This document shows positions 53,569-58,212 of a stretch of DNA of 58,212 bases, piece after piece. Every line of letters starts with the position of its first letter. The stretch's first letter is position 1. Origin of the DNA: Erysipelothrix sp. (GTDB taxonomy: Bacteria > Bacillota_I > Bacilli_A > Erysipelotrichales > Erysipelotrichaceae); NCBI GenBank assembly GCA_018335655.1, contig JAGXRX010000042.1, positions 1-58,212 of the forward strand, in the 5' to 3' direction. The notes below the pieces were generated by a model. That model had not been told where the DNA came from and did not search any database. It saw nothing but the letters and a program-made list of their open reading frames with translations. The position numbers and the translations under genes are program-made.

Positions 53569-54948
53569 ATGAGCATCAATAGAGCAAAAGTTCAAGCTTT
53601 TGGTGGATTTTTAACAGCTATGGTCATTCCCAATATGGGTGCATTCATAGCATGGGGGTTTCTAACAGCACTATTCATCCCAACAGGATGGATTCCAAAT
53701 GAAGCATTTTCTAGTATAGTAGGACCAATGATTATTTATGTACTACCACTTCTATTAGCATATACTGGAGGTAGACTTGTTCACCAAGATCGTGGTGCAG
53801 TTGCAGGGGTCATTGGTACTGTTGGTCTAATTGTTGGCGCAAGCATCCCAATGTTCTTAGGAGCTATGATTATGGGACCATTAAGCGCTTATATTATCAA
53901 AAAGTTCGACGAGTTTTTAGAGGGGAAAATTCCTGTTGGATTTGAGATGGTAGTTAATAATTTCAGTTTGGGTATAATTGGTTTGTTATTGATATTAGGG
54001 TCTTTCTCTGTAGTTGGACCACTCATCGAAAGTGCAAATACACTAGTAACTACTTTAATTGAGGCATTGGTTAAGACAGGTTTTCTTCCGATTTTAGCTT
54101 TAATTAATGAACCAGCAAAAGTATTATTCTTAAATAACGTCATTGACCAAGGGATTTATTATCCACTTGGTATGCAAGAAGCAGTTAATCTTGGGAAATC
54201 AATCTACTTTACAGTAGCATCCAACCCAGGATCTGGTTTAGGTTTATTACTTGCATTCATGTTCTTTGGAGAAGGTATGCCAAAGAAATCTGCTTCAGGA
54301 GCAATCATTATTCACTTCTTTGGCGGAATTCATGAAATCTACTTCCCATATGTATTAATGAGACCTATCATGATTATTCCTATGATACTAGGTTCAGCAT
54401 CAGGTATCTTCATGTTTAATCTATTCAATGCAGGATTAGTTGCAGGACCAAGTCCAGGATCAATCTTTGCATATCTAGCATTAACTCCACGTGGAAACTT
54501 CGTTGGAATCATTGCTGGGGTGTTAACAGCAACTGTAGTGAGTTTCTTATTAGCTTCATTTATCTTGAAAACTTCAAAGAAAAAAGAAGAGAATTTTGAA
54601 GAGTATAAAGCATCCGCTAAAGAAATGAAAGCAGAAGGTAAGACAGTATTAGAGGGTGCATTATCAGCTAAGTCTGTTGAATTAATTGCCTTTGCATGTG
54701 ACGCTGGACTAGGTAGCAGTGTACTAGGAGCCAATGCATTTAGAAAACGATTAGTAAATGCTGGTAAAAAAGTAAACGTTGCAAACTATCCAATTGAGAA
54801 AATTCCAAGTGAAGCAGGTGTTGTTGTTACACACCGTAGTCTTGTTGAACGAACTCGATTGAAATATCCTAATGTGCGCATTGTAGCTATTGAAAACTTC
54901 CTTAATGACAGTGCGCTTGATGATCTTTACTCAGAATTAACAGCTTAA
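53569..54948 (+). CDS. mtlA: PTS EIICB mannitol-type permease
   Basis: 459 residues. EIIC membrane domain (about 1-335) with the mannitol-family motifs NEPAKVLFLNN, GMQEAVNLGKSIYF, NPGSGLG and GGIHEIYFPYVLM. After a charged linker comes the EIIB domain with phosphorylated Cys377 in FACDAGLGSS. It imports and phosphorylates a polyol. AAAGGAGAAATTGA precedes the ATG. Substrate is mannitol or a related hexitol. Confidence 0.92.
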   Translation: MSINRAKVQAFGGFLTAMVIPNMGAFIAWGFLTALFIPTGWIPNEAFSSIVGPMIIYVLPLLLAYTGGRLVHQDRGAVAGVIGTVGLIVGASIPMFLGAMIMGPLSAYIIKKFDEFLEGKIPVGFEMVVNNFSLGIIGLLLILGSFSVVGPLIESANTLVTTLIEALVKTGFLPILALINEPAKVLFLNNVIDQGIYYPLGMQEAVNLGKSIYFTVASNPGSGLGLLLAFMFFGEGMPKKSASGAIIIHFFGGIHEIYFPYVLMRPIMIIPMILGSASGIFMFNLFNAGLVAGPSPGSIFAYLALTPRGNFVGIIAGVLTATVVSFLLASFILKTSKKKEENFEEYKASAKEMKAEGKTVLEGALSAKSVELIAFACDAGLGSSVLGANAFRKRLVNAGKKVNVANYPIEKIPSEAGVVVTHRSLVERTRLKYPNVRIVAIENFLNDSALDDLYSELTA

Positions 54949-54959
54949 ACATACACATG

Positions 54960-54995
54960 AAACTTAGCCTTGATTTTAAAAAGGCTAAGTTTTTT
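54960..54995 (+). terminator. Terminator of the PTS transporter genes
   Basis: Stem AAACTTAGCCTT/AAGGCTAAGTTT (12 bp, 9-base loop) with a T run to 54995. Confidence 0.9.
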
Positions 54996-55067
54996 AATAG
55001 AAAAATTGCGTAAATGAGTTTTCTCAATATCTATTTAATTGTTTTAATCATGGGTTCATCTATAGTC

Positions 55068-55101
55068 AAAAGCATATCTGATTGATTTCAGATATGCTTT
55101 T
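55068..55101 (-). terminator. Terminator of the pseudouridine synthase gene, overlapping its end
   Basis: Minus-strand stem AAAAGCATATCTGA/TCAGATATGCTTTT (14 bp, 6-base loop). The first arm is formed by the last codons and stop (55088-55090). The T residues of the tail are partly within the stem. Confidence 0.75.
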
Positions 55102-55786
55102 CTTTTAGGCTTTCTATTTCTGATTGAGTTAATGCACGCCACTCGCCTTCATTAAGTGAGTCAAGTGTTAAAGGTCCTAATCGATATCGATGAAGTTCAA
55201 CCACTTCATTATCCAAAGCAAGCATCATACGCTTAATTTGATGATAACGTCCTTCTGAGATTCCAAGTTCTATTATATGTTCTGAGACTTGGTGAACTTG
55301 AGCTGGTGCAGTAAGGGTTTCATCTTGGATGTCTACCCCAATTCTTAATTTATTTATTGCTTCTTCAGTGATTGGCTTTAATAGGTTTACACGATAGTAC
55401 TTCATGACCTTTTTATGTGGGCTCATGAGTTGATGTGTTAACTGTCCATCTTTTGTCAACAACAACAATCCTGTGGTGTCTTGATCTAAGCGTCCAATCA
55501 TATGGTATATTTTTGAAGATAATTTAAAGAAATCAAATACAGTAGGTAGATGTGGATCCGTTGTTGAGCATACAACCCCCTTGGGTTTATGAATCATAAT
55601 GACTTCATCAAAGGTTGTTTTTACGAGTTCTTCATCCACATAGATTAAGTCATTATCAGATACTTTAATTGAAGAATCTTTGACAATGACATTATTTAAT
55701 ACTACACGTTTTTGCTTAATAGCATCTTTGACTTCTTTACGAGACCAACCTAATCCATGCGATAGAATTTTATCAATTCGTTCCAT
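55088..55786 (-). CDS. rsuA: RsuA/RluB-family rRNA pseudouridine synthase
   Basis: 232 residues from ATG 55786, preceded by AAAGGA; the ORF reaches 14 codons further into the flippase gene. N-terminal S4 domain (MERIDKILSHGLG), then the synthase domain with catalytic Asp in GRLDQDTTGLLLLT and the conserved GRYHQIKRM. Length and the HKPKGVVCS form favour 16S U516-type RsuA over RluB. It overlaps the upstream gene by 14 bases. Confidence 0.88.
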   Translation of the reverse strand: MERIDKILSHGLGWSRKEVKDAIKQKRVVLNNVIVKDSSIKVSDNDLIYVDEELVKTTFDEVIMIHKPKGVVCSTTDPHLPTVFDFFKLSSKIYHMIGRLDQDTTGLLLLTKDGQLTHQLMSPHKKVMKYYRVNLLKPITEEAINKLRIGVDIQDETLTAPAQVHQVSEHIIELGISEGRYHQIKRMMLALDNEVVELHRYRLGPLTLDSLNEGEWRALTQSEIESLKEKHI

Positions 55787-57374
55787 GGATTTTTTTCCTT
55801 TGTAGGATATACATTTGTGGTAAACCAAACATCCATGACAATCCTAGATAAGTTGCTAAAGAAGCTCCCCCACTCACAATAAGTTTAGCTAAAGTCATCC
55901 ATCTACCATCAATCACAATATTGTGCCATCCAACGAGTAAAAAGAAATAGCCAACTAGACCCATAGAAAGTGTTGCAATCAACATAAGAAACACGCGTGA
56001 TCGAACTCTAGAATAGTTAAATCCATATAATTTCTTCAATGTCAGCAAATTATACCCAACTAACACAATATGAGAAATAATGGATGAAACCACTGCACCT
56101 TGATATCCAATGAACATGATGAGTGGAATGAAGATGGCGAGTTTAACAATAAAAGCTAATGCTAATGATGAGACGACTTTACGGCGTAATTGAAGAACAA
56201 TAAGAATGTTAACCAAAACTGGAGAAACTACCGATAATAATGATTGAATACTTGCGGTTTTTAAGACTTCTCCACCAATAAAGGCATAATCAACATAGAA
56301 AACATAATAGATTTCTTTAGAGAAAATGAATAATCCTGCAACCATAGGAAGTCCAATAAACAAGACTGTCTCAATAGCATCATACACATGATTTCTAAGT
56401 GCTGGACGATTATTAAGTGTGAATGCCTCACTAATATATGGAATGATAGCAATAGAGAATCCTAATGCTAAAACATGAGGAATAGAAACAAGTTTCTTAG
56501 TTGTAAACATAATGACTGTAAACAACAGATTAACATCAAGTTCTTTGACTCCTAAAGAAAGCATTGTAGAGTTAAAGCCAAACAATGTAACCATTGCTTC
56601 TAGGTTACTTAGAACACTAACTATTAAAAACGGTATGGAAATCGCAAAGATTTCTTTTAAAAATGTAGTTACATTCAGTGGAACAGCGACTGACTTGTCA
56701 ATATTGAAGGATTTGATGATACAGCGCTCTTTAATATATAAATCGACAATTGCAAATATTCCAGCAATTGAAGCTGCAAGCATCGCAATGTATACAGCAT
56801 AAATTCGATCATAGTTAAATACATTAACAAACAAGACACTGACTCCTAGTAAGAACGCTACACGAATGATTTGCTCAAATACTTGGGAGAATGCATAATG
56901 ACGCATTTCCTTTAAGCCTTGCATGAAACTTCTATATGATGATAAGACTGGTGTTATAAACATTGCTAACGCAACAAATCTTAAAACAACTAAAGTGATT
57001 GCATATGATTCTTGAGAAGCTTGACGACCGATGATAAAAGGCACAATCCATGGGGCCGTTAGATATATAACAACAAAGAAAACAATACCTACAGTGAAAA
57101 GGACCCGTTTCATGAAACGGTTAATCATAAGCATCATTGCGATGTCATTTTTTGCTGCATAACGAGAGATCAATGTAGCAGCAGCAACAGGTATACCTGC
57201 AATAGCTAGTTGCAACATGAAATCATAAAATGTATATCCATAACTATAGTAAGCTGTATTCGCTTGCCCAGCGATTTGGGTGAAAGGTGAAACATAAAGA
57301 ATACCAATCGCTTTGGTGATAAATATTCCTAACGAACTAGTTAATCCGCTAAGTATTAATGAGCGCTTATTCAT
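55773..57374 (-). CDS. Polysaccharide/lipid flippase of the MOP superfamily (SpoVB/MurJ-like)
   Basis: 533 residues with about 14 membrane segments. N-terminal FITKAIGILYVSPFTQIAG pattern is typical of the SpoVB/YtgP group of the multidrug-oligosaccharidyl-lipid-polysaccharide family. In Firmicutes some members (YtgP) act as lipid II flippases. Its location does not settle the substrate. It follows the lipoprotein gene by 3 bases. Confidence 0.9.
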   Translation of the reverse strand: MNKRSLILSGLTSSLGIFITKAIGILYVSPFTQIAGQANTAYYSYGYTFYDFMLQLAIAGIPVAAATLISRYAAKNDIAMMLMINRFMKRVLFTVGIVFFVVIYLTAPWIVPFIIGRQASQESYAITLVVLRFVALAMFITPVLSSYRSFMQGLKEMRHYAFSQVFEQIIRVAFLLGVSVLFVNVFNYDRIYAVYIAMLAASIAGIFAIVDLYIKERCIIKSFNIDKSVAVPLNVTTFLKEIFAISIPFLIVSVLSNLEAMVTLFGFNSTMLSLGVKELDVNLLFTVIMFTTKKLVSIPHVLALGFSIAIIPYISEAFTLNNRPALRNHVYDAIETVLFIGLPMVAGLFIFSKEIYYVFYVDYAFIGGEVLKTASIQSLLSVVSPVLVNILIVLQLRRKVVSSLALAFIVKLAIFIPLIMFIGYQGAVVSSIISHIVLVGYNLLTLKKLYGFNYSRVRSRVFLMLIATLSMGLVGYFFLLVGWHNIVIDGRWMTLAKLIVSGGASLATYLGLSWMFGLPQMYILQRKKIHGTN

Positions 57375-57377
57375 TCT

Positions 57378-57932
57378 TTACTCACCATCTTCATTATCTT
57401 CATCAGGGTCTAGAGGTTCTAGAGGTTCATCACTCGCTAGAAAATCAATGTTAATCGTGAAGTACTCTCGAATTTGTTTAAGTTTATAATAATCTTTCCA
57501 CGAAATCATGACTTTGAGTTGGATAGTTTCATTACTTGATATACCTGAAAGAAGTATTCCTTTAGGGAATCCTTTATCAATGTTTACTTGATTAGGAACC
57601 AGGTTAACAGTAGAATCAAATACACCAATTGATGGGCTTAAATTCTCAAGTGTTTCAAAATCTTGATTTCCTTCAACAACAACAATTACTACGTCATACA
57701 TTGCAACTTGAGGGTTATCAATAATTAGGTCATAACGATATTGTGATGATAATTCATATTTCTCAATGGAGATATCAAAATAGTTAGAAAAAGTTAAAAA
57801 ACGATCATTATCTAAAATTGAAAAATAATGACTTTCATAAAGTGTAAGAGCACGCTCAAAAGCAATGTCTCTAGGGCGTTCTAAACACCCACTTAATAGG
57901 ATTAAAAGTACTAACCAGCCTTTTTTAAACAT
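57378..57932 (-). CDS. Putative lipoprotein of unknown function
   Basis: 184 residues. Signal peptide with lipobox LLSGC (Cys16), so lipid-anchored outside the cell. The mature part is beta-prone and ends in a Pro/Asp/Glu-rich tail (about 170-184). I recognise no domain. It is cotranscribed with the flippase (3 bases apart). GAGG is placed 7-8 bases before the ATG. Confidence 0.8.
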   Translation of the reverse strand: MFKKGWLVLLILLSGCLERPRDIAFERALTLYESHYFSILDNDRFLTFSNYFDISIEKYELSSQYRYDLIIDNPQVAMYDVVIVVVEGNQDFETLENLSPSIGVFDSTVNLVPNQVNIDKGFPKGILLSGISSNETIQLKVMISWKDYYKLKQIREYFTINIDFLASDEPLEPLDPDEDNEDGE

Positions 57933-57936
57933 ATAA

Positions 57937-57984
57937 AATACCTCGCGAATATTATATCACACTATGATGTGATGAGTCGCGAGG
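57937..57984 (-). terminator. Terminator of tyrS
   Basis: Minus-strand outer stem CCTCGCGA/TCGCGAGG with an inner hairpin ATCACA/TGTGAT, followed by TATTTTAT. It begins 6 bases after the tyrS stop. Confidence 0.8.
57951..57956 (-). promoter_or_regulatory. Extended -10 inside the tyrS terminator
   Basis: Minus-strand TGATATAAT (TG-A-TATAAT) overlaps the inner hairpin of the terminator. It would start a short-leader transcript for the lipoprotein-flippase genes. No clear -35. Confidence 0.45.
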
Positions 57985-57990
57985 ATTTTG

Positions 57991-58212
57991 TTAGGTAAAG
58001 TCTACAAGAAGATAGTTTTTCTTACCTTTTTTAATTACTGAATATGCATGATGATAAGCATCTTTGATTTCAAGGGTTGCATGAATATCTTCAACTTTAT
58101 TTCCATTGACACTAATTGAACCACTTGTTATTAATTCACGCGCAACACGATTTGATGAAGCGATTTGAGACTGAACTAAAGCATCAATTAATTGAATCGA
58201 TGATTGGGCATT
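57991..58212 (-). CDS. tyrS: Tyrosyl-tRNA synthetase, C-terminal part only (runs off the window)
   Basis: The reading frame open to the window edge encodes 73 residues: an S4-type RNA-binding domain (LIDALVQSQIASSNRVARELI, then SGSISVNGNKVED) and the terminal KKGKKNYLLVDF that resembles the end of bacterial TyrRS. The catalytic part lies beyond base 58212. It charges tRNA-Tyr. Its terminator follows. Confidence 0.82.
   Translation of the reverse strand, partial: NAQSSIQLIDALVQSQIASSNRVARELITSGSISVNGNKVEDIHATLEIKDAYHHAYSVIKKGKKNYLLVDFT

Noticed and set aside
48160-55101. Shared AAAAGCATATCT element at 48160-48183 and 55068-55101 as a dispersed repeat
   Set aside because: The match is only about 12 bases per arm, both copies are simple hairpins beside gene ends, and no third copy is seen. 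Coincidence of terminator-like hairpins is the simpler reading.
1-58212. CRISPR arrays, tRNA or rRNA genes, insertion sequences
   Set aside because: No regularly spaced direct repeats, no tRNA cloverleaf segments, no rRNA landmarks and no transposase genes were found while reading both strands.

Overview
The window is a low-GC, gene-dense chromosomal segment of a walled Firmicute. The best fit is the class Erysipelotrichia (Erysipelothrix-like). This is inferred, not proven, from three things: Firmicutes gene orders (rplU-prp-rpmA, rpsP-khpA-rimM-trmD-rplS, smc-ftsY-ylxM, rpsB-tsf-pyrH-frr-uppS-cdsA-rseP); an SMC protein of mycoplasma-like length (about 980 residues) alongside clear cell-wall genes; and several starts that look leaderless. 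I see no rRNA, tRNA, CRISPR array, insertion sequence or prophage. Nearly all of the window is coding, and no gene-free stretch exceeds 300 bases.

Layout. 1-802: ribosomal protein operon rplU-prp-rpmA (minus), with a probable L21 leader. 942-1880: an isolated secreted or anchored protein of unknown function (plus). 1952-12155: a long minus-strand cluster read ackA, nrnA, a large membrane protein, dnaE, response regulator, sensor kinase, tRNA methyltransferase, DUF554. It follows directly on 12148-16355, smc-ftsY-ylxM. 16417-17295: an MscS channel. 17319-20058: a compact damage-response cassette made of an S24 autocleaving repressor diverging from a Y-family polymerase, a small conserved protein and an SRAP (HMCES/YedK-type) protein, with two matching 19-bp operators in the divergent promoter. 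20033-22165: tex. 22166-26410: a two-gene unit encoding a secreted glucosaminidase with a C-terminal dockerin, and a membrane-anchored cohesin protein that probably holds it at the cell surface. 26487-27131: a hemolysin III family protein. 27093-34643: translation and envelope operon (rpsB to rseP) plus DUF368 and galE. 34788-41826: lepB-rbgA-rnhB-dprA-topA-trmFO-xerC. 41869-44078: rpsP-khpA-rimM-trmD-rplS. 44158-47301: ezrA-ffh. 47555-48154: rpsD with a long leader. 48401-54948: a polyol PTS locus with divergent regulator, transporter, dehydrogenase and two extra sugar-phosphate isomerases. 55088-58212: rsuA-type pseudouridine synthase, a flippase, a lipoprotein and the end of tyrS.

Working together. 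Most genes are housekeeping (translation, protein export, wall precursor lipids, replication, division). The accessory parts that deserve attention are the cohesin-dockerin pair, the autoregulated damage cassette, the polyol PTS locus and the leaderless-looking promoters. In the pair, the enzyme and its presumed anchor are translated from adjacent cistrons with only 3 bases between them, so they are likely made together. In the damage cassette, each operator covers one -35 box, so cleavage of the repressor would release both sides at once.
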